A stretch of 27,800 bases of DNA from Apostichopus parvimensis (Eukaryota > Echinodermata > Holothuroidea > Aspidochirotida > Stichopodidae): NCBI GenBank assembly GCA_000934455.1, contig KN884501.1, forward strand, positions 47,988 through 75,787, read 5' to 3'. Made by a program: the position numbers and the translations under genes. Position 1 is the first letter of the stretch. Every line of letters starts with the position of its first letter. Positions 1-10,557 of the stretch are shown here, in pieces. The notes below the pieces were generated by a model that searched no databases, had not been told where the DNA came from, and saw only the letters and a program-made list of their open reading frames with translations.

Positions 1-2885
1 GGAGTGATGTGTTCGTAACGACGGGTTCTGGTGATGATTCTGGCAGCCGTATTCTGGACCCTCTGTAGTTTTTGGATTGAGGAGCATGACGTTCCATTCA
101 GGAGAGCATTACAGTAATCGAGACGAGATGTAACCAGCGAATGGACGAGAGACTTAGTTACCTCCTCGTTAAGGGATGGACGAATTCTCCCGATGATACG
201 TTATTGGTTGTAGCAAGACCGACTTATTAAATTTATATGGTTTTCCATAGACAAATATGAGTCAAATAACACACCGAGATTCCGTACTGATGACGAGGGT
301 GGAATGACATCATAGCCCATTCTCAATGAAGGAAGGTGGATCGTTCGCTTGCTATGCTTTGAATGGAAAAAATATCACGTCTGTCTTGTCATCGTTAAGC
401 TAAAGCATGTTATCAGCCATCCATTTTCTGACATCTTCAAGACATGTCTCCAATATATGTGGAGGATTAATTGCATCAGGAGAATCAAGTAGCTTAAACG
501 AAAGGTAAAATTGGGTGTCGTCGGCATACATATGGTAATCAAGGCCATGCTGTCTTATAAGATCGCCCAGTGGTTTAGTATACATGGTGTATAACTTTGG
601 TCCTAGTACAGATCCCTGAGGAACACCATATTTAAGTTACAAAGGTGCAGATTTTATGTTATCAATGACTACGGACTGGCGTCTATTTTGAAGATAAGAA
701 GTCATCCATTTTAAGGCGTTTCCGGTTATCCCATACATATTACGAAGCCAATTTAGCAAAATTGAGTGATCGATGGTGTCAAATGCAGCAGATAAGTCCA
801 GTAAAACTAATGCTACTGCCTTTCCGTTGTCTATGTTATGCATGATGTCGGACTGTACCTTGATTAGGGCTGTTTCGGTCGAATGTAACTTGGTATAGGC
901 ACTTTGATATTTTTCTTGAAGTTCGTTGTCGTTCATGTACTGATCAAGGCGCCGAGCAACAACTTTCTCTAATACCTTTGACAAGAAGCTAAGGTTTGAG
1001 ACAGGGCGGTAGTTTTGAAGGATATTCTGATCTAGGGATGCCTTCTTCAAAAGAGGTCGAATGTGCGCAGACTTGAAGTTATCGGGTACTTCACCATTCC
1101 GAAGAGATATGTTTATCAGTGATGTAATAATCGGTAGTAGAGGCTCCAGGCAATCTTTGAGTAACCAGGTAGGTATAGGGTCCATTTCACAGGATGTGTT
1201 ACCGGATTTGTTTATAATGTTTCTAACCTCATCATCGGTTGCTGGATCAAAATTTGACAGATTGATCATGACATTATCGGCAACTGAGGCCCCTTCGCCA
1301 GGCGTATCATGGTAGTTTATTGAATTGTCACGGATAGATGATATTTTGTTGACATAAAACTCACCGAATTGGTTGGCAAGCTCTTTAGCTGATGTATAAC
1401 TCGGAAGAAGGACGGAAGACTGTTCACCCAACAAATGTCGGGCAACCCTATATATGCCCTTCGTGTCTCCGCGGCATTCTGTAAGTTTACTCACATAGTA
1501 ATTCTTGCGAGCACTGACCAAGAGCTTGTTAACAACTCTACATTGTTCTCTATAAATTTGACGATGGATTTACAGACGATGCTTCAACCAAGTTCGCTCC
1601 AGCCTCCTACGTTCTTTCTTTGCTATATGTAGCTCATTAGTATACCAAGGAGAATGTGGTCTAAGAATTATGGTTTTATGACACAGTGGTGGGTGAAGAT
1701 CAATAATATCACGGATTCCGGAGGTGTAATATGATAAAATATCGTCAATCGGTCCATCTTGAGCACAAAGATTTGGTGATTGTTCAATACTCAATTTGAC
1801 ATCAGCTATATCAATATCTTTTAGCTTCCTGTATGATACAGTTTTCCTCACATTCGTTGTTTTCATGAAAGCAGTGTTAAAACATACCGCGAAATGATCA
1901 CCGGACGGGTTTCCTTTGTCATTGAATAAACAAGGGTCTGAAACTGATATATCAGTGATGATGGTGCTGACATCCCTGGTGATAACGACATCTAAGGTGT
2001 GCCCCCGTATATGAGTGGGTACATTCACATGTTGTTTGAGTCCACAATCATCAAGCATACTGTTAAATCGACGTGTATCAGGGTTGTCTTCGGTGTCGAG
2101 ATGAAAGTTTAGATCTCCAACAAGCAGTGTTTCGTGATGATTAGTGGCTAGTTTCTCAAGAAATAGTGGCCATTCTTCAAAAAATGTACTCTTTTGCATC
2201 CCATTGCCTTTAGATGGAGGGGGGGGCGATAAACAACCGAAAGGTGAAGGTTGGCAGGTCCAATATTCAAATTGCATTCCATAAATTCGAATTGGGTGAT
2301 GTTTTGGTTCTTTGTGGAATCCAATACTTTGAGCGAAAGTCTCTCTTTGTGAATAACTGCAACCCCACCGCCGTGGCGGTTACTATGACGCGGTACATGT
2401 TTAATTTCATACCCAAGGGGGACTAGTTCGCCAAGACACGTTCTGTCAACAGTTGATCCAAGCCATGTCTCAGTTAGAGCAACAACATCGTAATCGTGTG
2501 AAGAGATAAAGTCTGATAATGACACCGTTTTATTTTTGATTGATCTGGTGTTTAGACTGCAGAAGCTAAGTTTCTTTGTAGAAATGTTAGTCGATGATCT
2601 CAACAACGGGATCTTTACCAAATTACCCTTGTTGATACTGGTAAGTTGGGTAATGACCGGCTCACAAAGATTTTGTCTGTTAAACTGTCTACCATAATTG
2701 TCTCTCTCAGTAATCCTCGTAGAAATCGATCTTTCTCGCCATTTTCCAGCAGCTGTTTCCCTATGTGTAGGGGCTTTACTGCAAATCCTTAACAATTGAA
2801 GTTTGTTGTAAGTTGCCTTAGGAACACGATTCGACGATCTTGTGGAGAGCGCAAGTAGCTGCGTGCAAGAGTACCTTATAACCAT
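1..2885 (-). pseudogene. Broken ORF2 of a CR1/L2-group non-LTR retrotransposon, cut by the window edge
   Basis: Reverse-strand retrotransposon polyprotein. The N-terminal half is an AP endonuclease: an LNTRSI segment, a TETWL motif with the catalytic Glu, a GGGVAVIH block, VVYRPP, GDLNFH and TLDVVIT. The other half is a reverse transcriptase: LLDLSAAFDTIDHS (motif A), [10 protein letters not shown] (motif B), YADDT (motif C, about 517-528) and SRLDYCNALL near the left edge. The first ATG is at 2885, but the frame is open to 2939. In-frame stops lie at 1570-1572, 637-639, 400-402, 352-354 and 201-203. One frameshift falls in the G run near 2218-2226 (a C run on the coding strand) and another near 305-330. 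No gag-like ORF1 is visible upstream. The element is inactive but recognisable along its whole visible length. CR1 versus L2 cannot be separated without a tree. Confidence 0.93.
637..2277 (-). pseudogene. LINE endonuclease C-terminus and reverse transcriptase core, one frame with a stop
   Basis: The open stretches 1570-2277 and 637-1521 are in the same frame, separated only by a TAA at 1570-1572. Together they cover the endonuclease end, the linker and the RT fingers/palm through motif A and the thumb-side NRRQSVVI. The same frame continues past a TAA at 637-639 into motifs B and C at 400-630. Few point lesions separate long intact blocks, which suggests a moderately recent insertion. Confidence 0.9.
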
Positions 2886-2939
2886 CGTGTCTTTCGCTCC
2901 ATTGGTTCCGTAGTGAGAGAATAACAGCAAATTCGACAA
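2148..2939 (-). pseudogene. LINE endonuclease segment, N-terminal part
   Basis: This open stretch carries the N-terminal spacer and most of the AP-endonuclease domain up to VVYRPP. Past that motif its frame runs into unrelated residues, because a homopolymer indel (about 2218-2226) moves the real continuation into the next frame (1570-2277), which resumes with GDLNFH, TLDVVIT and GDHFAV. The usual metal-binding SDH is read as GDH here. The frameshift lies in a run of eight or nine G, so it may be sequencing error instead of true decay. Confidence 0.9.
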
Positions 2940-3240
2940 TTTCCTTCGAATTTCACAATTTAAACGACAGAGAAAAGCTGCAAACTTTACAAAAAGGTTG
3001 TATGTTTAGTTCCCGATATCTTGTTACTAATATTTTGTATTGATCCGTTGAAAGCTCAAAAATATGATAAATAACTAGAGAGCAACTCTTTACCGTGGCA
3101 GCCGAAGCGCACACGTACACGTATCAAAATCACGTATCAAATAATGGGCTTAAAACCTTGAAAAGTGGGGCTGACGGGTATTGTGGACCGCGACGAAAAT
3201 CACCTACAAATGCAATGATCCACAGAAGATGTGATGAAGT
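2940..3240. other. LINE 5' flank, no recognisable gene
   Basis: This lies just upstream of the LINE ORF in its own orientation and may include its 5' untranslated region. The element's 5' boundary and any target-site duplication could not be identified. Confidence 0.4.
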
Positions 3241-3329
3241 CTAACATGATATGTGACTGGTGAAATCCTCAAAAATGTTATAGATGACAAAAAAACTATT
3301 TGGAAATACTTGGTTCTCAGGCAAAAGTG

Positions 3330-3500
3330 TACATCGGGGTTGGTCAGTTTCAAGCCCGAGAAGTGCCATTTCCGGTGATCTAGGAGGTATCAAAACCAGA
3401 AATTTTCTTGTACGCTGCGCGCCAACCGATGGTGGAGCTCCGCTTAGATAGTACTTCGCGCCCCCCGGGTTAGAAAATCCTCGATACGCCCCTGTGTATT
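3330..3500 (-). repeat. Interspersed repeat fragment, same family as the right edge of the window
   Basis: Read on the reverse strand, the segment begins with an ACAGGGGCG end (about 3490-3495) and contains ACTATCTAAGCGGAGC and GGTTGGCGCG, followed by a TTTCTGGTTTTGATACCTCC block. The order ACTATCTAAGCGGAGC, then CCACCA, then GGTTGGCGCG recurs on the + strand near 27763-27800. The terminal CAGxGGCG resembles ends of hAT-like DNA transposons, but no partner terminus was found, so the class is uncertain. The open frame 3241-3528 across it is not considered a gene. Confidence 0.6.
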
Positions 3501-3544
3501 GCATCATATTATACGGTGCTATTAACAAGCATGACTTAGTTTAA

Positions 3545-3865
3545 AATATGACATCCAAGGGACGCAGTATCGTGATTGGCATGTGTTTATTCTTCCTTGC
3601 TCTGGAACATCTATACGTCTAGTGGATAATCCAATATATATAATGGATTATCCAATATCTGTTAGAAACAATGTGCAAAGCGGGTACGCTAACTGATAAC
3701 TGGTCACATGTATGTATGTATTGTATGTAGGCCTATTTAAGATACCCCCAGCAAGCAGGAACTCGCGAATAAAGCCATCATTGGCTTATCAAAGCAGCAA
3801 GCTGACCGAAGTCAGTCTCTTAGATTCATATTTAACGTCATTTGTCAACAACTCTGTAACTGGAT
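3545..3865 (+). repeat. Possible solo LTR-like segment
   Basis: The segment has an 11-bp perfect inverted repeat (3623-3633 with 3644-3654, 10-nt loop). About 80 bp further on there is TATTTAAG (near 3733), and then AATAAAGCC (near 3768) in a GC-richer patch. The TATA-like box followed by a close polyadenylation signal is the arrangement of a retroviral-type LTR. No primer-binding site, internal ORF or clear target-site duplication was seen, so this is tentative. Confidence 0.25.
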
Positions 3866-3881
3866 GACATACATTAATCTT

Positions 3882-3947
3882 GGAGTGACTCGAACTCGGG
3901 ACCTTATGATTGAAAGGCACCGGCGTTTACCACTGATCTAACACTCC
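3882..3947 (-). repeat. tRNA-like SINE segment
   Basis: On the reverse strand a GGAGTGTTAGATCAGTGGT start (box A-like) is followed by GAGTTCGAGTC (box B-like) and closes with ACTCC, pairing with the leading GGAGT. The anticodon and T stems are poorly formed, so this is a tRNA-derived repeat and not a working tRNA. On the + strand it is followed by a short repetition of CTCCATAAC. Confidence 0.5.
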
Positions 3948-3949
3948 AT

Positions 3950-6900
3950 AACTATGTAACTCTCCATAACTCTCCATAACCCTGTGGTCTAAATAAACAA
4001 CAATCACTGAAGTAGAAAATAGAGTCACAAAAACCAGAGGCGTTATGAGTTCAAAACGGTAAAATGCGGAAATAATTGTGTGTTTTTTCACGTTCGGTAC
4101 AATCTTGAGGAAAAGTCCAAATCTGGAATATAACGTACTGCACTCTTCGTCTTTAATTTCCAAAAAAAATACATCACCAATCAAAAGGTGCACGGTACAA
4201 AACCCTGTCAGTCGTCAAATAATATACTTTGCTTCCTTTCCATGCTTCCATAGTTATCAGCTAGTTGGGGGTCAGAACGGAAAAACTTGACAAATCGGGG
4301 AGCTGTCAATTTGAATGACTGCCATTTCATTCATTACAGGTAAGTTTCATCGATGATTAAATAAATAAACCTATCTTAAATACATCAACCAGTAAGTATT
4401 TGGGAATTGTACATATTGCTCAATACTGGTGAGTAACGGACGATACGCAAGTTGTGCCACGATAGGGAAATATACCCTTTTATTTTTGGCTACTGTTGAA
4501 ATGAATTATTAAGAAACTGGGGTGAAAGTAATTTTGTACATAAGAGGGTTTCCAATCGTTTTCTTTTTAAGTTCCCGTATTCTCTTTGAATGATCGATAA
4601 GTCTTCTGTTTTCCTTTTTAACTGTTCTATGGAGTCCTAGATGTTACATATCATGACTGATGTCGGGTAAAATGGTACCAACTTAAAAAAAAATTTTTTT
4701 ACGAGATTCTGTAACCCCATAAAATGGTAAAAGTTGAGAAATTGTGTCCGGCACCATCTTCGCAAAGTGTAGACGAGAAACATCAAAGGTTACCTTGTAA
4801 TAATCCTAATGACTTGCAAATTTACAGATGTAAGCTCAGAGAGAAAATAACTAAATAAATCACAGAGAAACTCTGAATATATGTACAAAAATATTAAAAC
4901 ATTTGTAAATTACGGTTATGCATACTTTGGTATTTTTCTGAAATTGTGAAAAGGGATTATTTTCATATCTTTATTGTTTTTCACATTTTGTTCGCATCGT
5001 CAAAATAGAACTGTATGGAACTTTACCCTTTAACACAGTCTACAAAGAGGACAATGTATCCGTCCAAAAAAACTGTCATTTTCAGAATTTTAACGTCTTG
5101 AAGTTAAGAAGTAACGTTCAGATGTTGTTATTTTTTCTCAAAGATCTTAACTATACTACAGTCCTGCTGTATTTCGTTAAACCGGGTTTTTTTTTATTCC
5201 CCTCCCCTGGTTTTGCAATTCGTGATAGTTAACATTAGTGCCTCTTCTAAACTTCCGTACACAAGGGATCAAAATAATGTTTGGACTTTTCCCTTTATGT
5301 CGCAACGCAACGCAATGCATGTGATTGATCGACTGTAAAAATATTTTTGGCCGTCGCAACGAAGAAAAATGTTTCGGTACCTTAGAAGATTGCTTTAATA
5401 AGCTTCTATTTTGTGATTAGGTAAGTTCAAACGGTTAAAGTATTATTCGATTTCTTGATAGGAAAAAAACCAGCTTTCGTGAAATATTGAATAGGCTGGA
5501 GTTATTGAAAATGATATTCGTGGTATTTCTTTTCTGCAGTCTAGACTATGCACTGTAGTATATAGCCTAGCCTATACAGTACACTATACACTATAAAACG
5601 GTAACCGTCTACTAGGTGTGTCCGTTTGGGACGTTCTCCTTGTAAACACAGCATCATATTGCAACTTCACAGGGAAGCTTACAGGAATAACATCCTTACC
5701 ATACGTTAACCCAATATTTACGTAGATGTATGATATTAAAAGTACCAAAAAAATTATATTATTTTATGTAAAGGTAAGTTGTCAGTTGAGGTCATCAGAA
5801 GTCAATTTTCAAAACAAAAACCTTTTAAACATGACATATCCAGCAGGGAAGCTCGGAACAATGTTATACTTGCTATGCTTATGCCAGATGTTGAAAGGAA
5901 GAAACGTCTTTTCTTTGATGGAGGTCAAAGGTCATGTGTGTTCTCCAGTTTGCAAAACATGGAAACGCAGTAGACACAATATCTGTGAGTGTGTGTCTTT
6001 AAGCAGACTAGTTGAACACTATATCTCCCGAAGAACACATCAAATTTAAATCATAATGGTTATATGTTATTATTCATGGGTAGTAGATGATCATTATTGT
6101 CATTTTATCATTAAGGTCTTAGTTTTAATACAATTGTAACTGTTAGCATTGTCTCCGTTGGTATGAAATTAATGGTGATAGTATGCAAGTACATATTAGT
6201 TACCCCAGCAACATCACATTGCTTATTCAGGAGTGGTTTCACCAGAAGGAAATCAGTGGAATAAAACTTGTGATAAATATTGATAGGCTAAAACCTCATG
6301 AAGGTAATTTGTAAAGTGACGGGATGCATGATGCCTGTCGATATCCACTTTCTTGGTAGGCTATCTACAGAGAATGGAGGTAATACAGCATGTGTCACTG
6401 ATCACTACTCTGTACTAGTATCATGGACTAGCCTAAAGCTCCTCAACTATTCCATGACCATCACTCCTTTCAATATCATGAACCCCATAAAGGCTGTGTA
6501 TGGTATAATTGTCACCCAACTTAAGTATTATATCATGCATCGATGTTGCTTCAAGTGCTGTTAGAGGGTTAGAGTAAATACTTAACTTAGTGCAAAAGTA
6601 TGATTTGCCATAATATGCATGTTTGTATTTTTTTTTGGGGGGGGGGGGTATTTTTAATTTACTCATAGAACACTTCAAATGGTACATGACTGCAGTCTTA
6701 GCAAAGGCCTATTTTGATAAAGTTACAATAAATTTTAGTCTCACCTAAGTGTTTTTTTCACATCGTTTGTTCTAAAGGTTTTATGCAAGTGTGAAGGAGA
6801 AAGTTATTTCATAGTTCTGAATGTCCCAAAAAACCCTGAAACCGTCCCCCCGCCCCAAAAAGTAAATAAATTGGTAGTTTGAAAAATCATTAAAAGTTTC

Positions 6901-8390
6901 TTAATATAAGAGTTTTCAGCATGTTACTTGACGCGCTCTGCCACTTAGAATATAACTGTACTAATATTGTGTCAGGGCATATTCAAGTTCATTTTTAAAG
7001 TTGATATTTTGTAGAACAATAAAAATTACACAAGTGGGTGAAACTCCTATTTTCTCAAAGCCAAACCTTTACATATAATTCTTTAATATCGCCAGTGCTA
7101 GAGTACTCAAGTCTAGACTGTGGACTTGAATCCGCGTTTCTGCATGAGGACTTGGGTCTTGGACCCAGACTTGAGCAAGTCGAGTAGGTTCTGTACTGGA
7201 ATGGGCACTTCTGGAAAAAACAGTTTCTTCAAAATTCTACTCAATATTATTCGCAATTTGCTGCTGTAATATCAAAATAGCAGTTCAAGAAAAATGTGTT
7301 GCAGCTACTGAAGTCATCAGTGGACAGATTTTAATTTTCTATAGGTCTATACACCAAATGTAAATGTTTGATCTTGGGCTTGACCACCTGGTAAAAAAAT
7401 GGTAGCTCCGCCTCTGTAACCCGATCAGTGACTTGTGATGGGACACCGGATTCAATTCCACAAGGAGGCATACACACTTGACACAAAATATATCACTCAC
7501 CAGCAGTTATTTAAGTCCCCCTCCCATTAAAAAATCAATTTGGGGAACACTGCATGTTATTAGCATTGTTGTTTCCCCCTCACACTTCGATAATATGTTA
7601 TCAGAAGCAAAACGGTGCAGTCCAGACGTGCTATGGTCTCCCCCCCCCCCTACTCCTAACACACACACCCATGTACAGTACTTAATGATACAGTTACTAG
7701 CATCCACATACACACATGTACTAACTGATAGGCCTGCAGCAATTCAGTTGATGTATGGGCCTATGTACAAATATATTCACAAGTATTGGATTGTGCCAGG
7801 GTCGGCACATACACAGTTTTTTTTTCTAGTCTCGTGTACGGCGGTGGTCGGTGGATGGTGTTAAACTCCTAGGGTGGGCAGAGTTTCCGACCTAGGATGT
7901 CAGATACTCGATTGAAGGGCCCATTTAATGATTCTAAAATTCCAATCGTTAAAAGAATAAAGAAAGTGCAAATCTGTAATTCTAGATTGATGCCCGTTCG
8001 GTTTTCCGACTGCACCTTAAATAACAACAGTAGGCTTAGGCAGATGAGCGTTTACTTGCCACTGTCACTCCCCCCCCCCCGCCCTGTGGTCTGAGCCCTG
8101 TGATGCTGCACCTGCATAGTTATGCCACTGATAATGATGAATATTGCCCATATACCAACATAAACAGCCTATCAGCTAGTTTCGAAAACACTTAATTTAA
8201 TAACAGAATGTTGACCAAAATGGGGCACGAATCCAGAATGTTGTTATATTTGAATATTTATAAAATACAGATGAAACATTTTGTCCCTGCGAATGAAATA
8301 ATCGTAACAAAAAGGTGCGATTTTTCAAAGCAAACAAAACATGTTTACACACGATTAGTTTGAATAATAACTGTAGACCTGCTTTAACAC
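3950..8390. other. Long non-coding stretch with low-complexity runs, no supported gene
   Basis: AT-rich DNA in which all open frames are short (under about 130 codons), lack domain signatures, and sit among homopolymer runs (G run near 6640-6650, C runs near 7641 and 8071). The segment 5840-5960 reads like a dispersed repeat in two overlapping frames and contains two AGGTCA-type half-sites. Near 7100-7190 there is a short inverted, ACTTG-rich patch. Near 7409-7470 a GCCTC...GGAGGC-bounded segment with a box-B-like GGATTCAATTCC may be a worn tRNA-like piece. Confidence 0.5.
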
Positions 8391-8393
8391 TGA

Positions 8394-8470
8394 GGCAAAC
8401 GCGTGGTTCAGCAGTTAGGGTGTCCGCCTCACAATCCTTAGGTTCCCGGATCAAAATTCCGCCAGGAACC
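8394..8470 (+). repeat. tRNA-like SINE segment
   Basis: This contains a box A-like GTGGTTCAGCAGTTAGG followed by GTGTCCGCCTCACAA and a degraded box B-like GGATCAAAATTCC. The AGTTAGGGTGTCCGC core resembles that of the two repeats in the first intron of the receptor gene. The stems are too degraded for a functional tRNA. Confidence 0.5.
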
Positions 8471-8655
8471 AGATTCTCTTGACCTATTCAAAAATCGCTG
8501 CAGTGCAGTGGTGATGTAGGTAGTCTTCCGTGGACTTGGTATCTTTGATATGTGAACTTGGAAAAGGGGTTTGTTTCTATTCTTCACTTGGTTTCGATAC
8601 AACTTTGTTCGTCATGGCTGCACTGCAGTGATGTCGCATGGGATGTTTTTGCCTA

Positions 8656-8789
8656 CCTTCAGTATTTGAGAAAGTCGTCAGCTGCTGTGATATACACTCT
8701 CGCCAGATGGGGACGTTAAATGCATTTAACGTCCCCATCTGGCGAGAGTGTATATCACAGCAGCTGACGACTTTCTCAAATACTGAAGG
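8656..8789. repeat. Perfect 134-bp palindrome, no spacer
   Basis: Two 67-bp arms are exact reverse complements about a centre at 8722/8723 (AAATGCATTT). The match stops sharply at both ends (A8655 and A8790 do not pair). Perfect spacerless palindromes of this length are unstable in cells and in cloning, so this is either a very recent foldback event or an assembly or library artefact. Confidence 0.95.
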
Positions 8790-8805
8790 ACTTTCTCAAA
8801 TACTG
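8769..8805 (+). repeat. 17-bp tandem direct repeat between two palindromes
   Basis: The 17-bp motif GACTTTCTCAAATACTG occurs at 8769-8785 and again at 8789-8805 (20-bp period). The first copy is in the end of the long palindrome and the second leads into the 36-bp palindrome. Confidence 0.9.
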
Positions 8806-8838
8806 CTCCTGGGACCGCCATGGCGGTCCCAGGAGCAG
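8803..8838. repeat. Perfect 36-bp palindrome
   Basis: Arms of 18 bp meet at CGCCATGGCG (centre 8820/8821) with no spacer. With the 134-bp palindrome it forms a dog-bone layout: a short unique segment whose two ends are each followed by their own inverted copy. Confidence 0.95.
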
Positions 8839-8849
8839 GAATGAGAGCG

Positions 8850-10380
8850 AAATCACACCCCTGCCTCGTTATTCTTTAAACAAATCGGAAAAAGAAGGCT
8901 TGAAATAAACCGGTGTTCGTCCACGTTCTAACACGGATAGGGTCTCAAATAATTTACTGTAAGGCTTCCTGATCCTTGGGTCTCAAAAGTAACTTAAATT
9001 AAACTATTATTGGGGGTTGGGGGGGGGGGATTAAGTGATCAATAAATGTTGTGTTACCACTGCTCCAGAGTGGACATTGCGGTTATTCCATATAGTTGCA
9101 CACTCAAATCAGGGTCGGATCAAACATGTAGCATGGCACGTGTAACTAAACCCAACCCTGTATTACCCTGTCGCGCTTATACTGGTATAACATAATCGCA
9201 TATATAACAAAAGCGAAAATTCCTAGCTACGACAACACATAGGATAAAGCTAGATACCATCATCTGCATACTTACATAGTTACATTATATTATCGTTTGC
9301 CTACTTAAATACTTATCAATGTTGTATCATTGACAAAACAAAAGATAAACAAAAGATAAACTCAGATGCCAACATCTGCAACTTGCATATTAACATTGAC
9401 CGATATCTTTACTTATATCTTTCCAAAAATAAATTGCATATTTGACAGAGTGGGCCATAGAGTAAATGTAGGGGCCAAAACTCAGGGACCCATTGTTTGT
9501 TTGTTTTTCTTATAACTTCGTAAAAAAAATACGTTATGTGGTCAAAAGGTCATGCACATAGGTGTAAGAAATTTATTTTATCAGTTGATTAAGGTTGTTT
9601 AAGGTATGAGAGGATTACGAGTTGTTTCTCATGATCATGCAGCTCTTTGAAAAGATAACATCGCTCCATTAAAATATGTAATAGTAACTTACTTTGAGAA
9701 AACATGGTGAGTGGGGGCTAGAAGAACAGTTCATACACTATTATAGAAACCACACCGTGAACTATTATCTACATCATAGTTTATCATTAAGGTCACTTTG
9801 GGCATGCATCCAAAGAGCCATCGATATTTATTTTTATTTCTTACAATGGGTCTTTTTCACCCCCCCCCCCCATTGGAATGAACAATTTATGTAATGATCA
9901 TCGATAATGAATGTATCTTTTACCCCTTTTCTTATCTTTTAATAGTCTTTTTTTCAGTGAAAACATGTTAAGTATAAACGCTCTTTGTGTTATTTCTGAA
10001 TTTGTAAAGTATTATGGAATCTATATGGATCAAGATACCAGTGATGAATTAAACGAAGTGGTTTAATACACGGAAGAAAGTGATGTATACCATGAGTTTA
10101 GACATAGTGAGCTGTGTGTCCATGTCTCATTTCCGGTGCATCCTAAACTACAGGCAGTTCCATACATATACAAATGATACATATGTGTAGTTAGCTGCCA
10201 GAATACCAATGTGATGCTCTTGCGACATTACATATTGACACCTTTCATGCCAGCTAAGTACTGGCAAATGTGAACATTAAGAACGGACTTTTTTGTTCCG
10301 TTTTTAACTAAAATAATTCTTGTACATGCAACATAAATAAACAAAAAGACAACTTCTCATTAGAAATGGTAATACATTTT
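8850..10380. other. Non-coding region upstream of the receptor gene
   Basis: AT-rich DNA with homopolymer runs (G run near 9018, C run near 9861) and short open frames without domain signatures. No confident promoter can be assigned. The last part may hold the receptor promoter or a 5' untranslated exon. Confidence 0.4.
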
Positions 10381-10397
10381 AATGCAGCTGTTTAAAT

Positions 10398-10440
10398 TTG
10401 TATATGTACATGTATATATATATGTATATATATACATATT
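10398..10440. repeat. AT-rich alternating TA/TG tract
   Basis: Runs of TATATATG and TATATATAC lie just upstream of the receptor start codon. They could supply a TATA-like element or be simple repeat only. A CCATTTCAG acceptor-like sequence at about 10449-10457 means the 5' untranslated region may be spliced. Confidence 0.5.
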
Positions 10441-10502
10441 AAATAATTCCATTTCAGATAAGGACTGAACGTTAACCGTACATAAAAAGAAAACAAATCA
10501 AA

Positions 10503-10557
10503 ATGGAAGTTTTGAAGATTCTTGTGCTTTTCATGGTATCCATACCTTGTATTGCGG
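10503..10557 (+). CDS. Exon 1: start codon and signal peptide
   Basis: ATG at 10503 in context CAAAATGG. It encodes a Lys5-containing start, a hydrophobic core (ILVLFMVSIP) and a CIAG end, a typical cleavable signal peptide. The donor G|GTAAGT at 10558 leaves phase 1, matching exon 2. Confidence 0.82.

Noticed and set aside
5726..6049. 107-codon open frame
   Set aside because: No domain, no good start context, and an overlapping second open frame over the same repeat-like sequence. More likely part of a dispersed repeat.
7478..7864. 128-codon open frame
   Set aside because: Its length depends on homopolymer C and T runs and CA-rich repeats, with no recognisable family.
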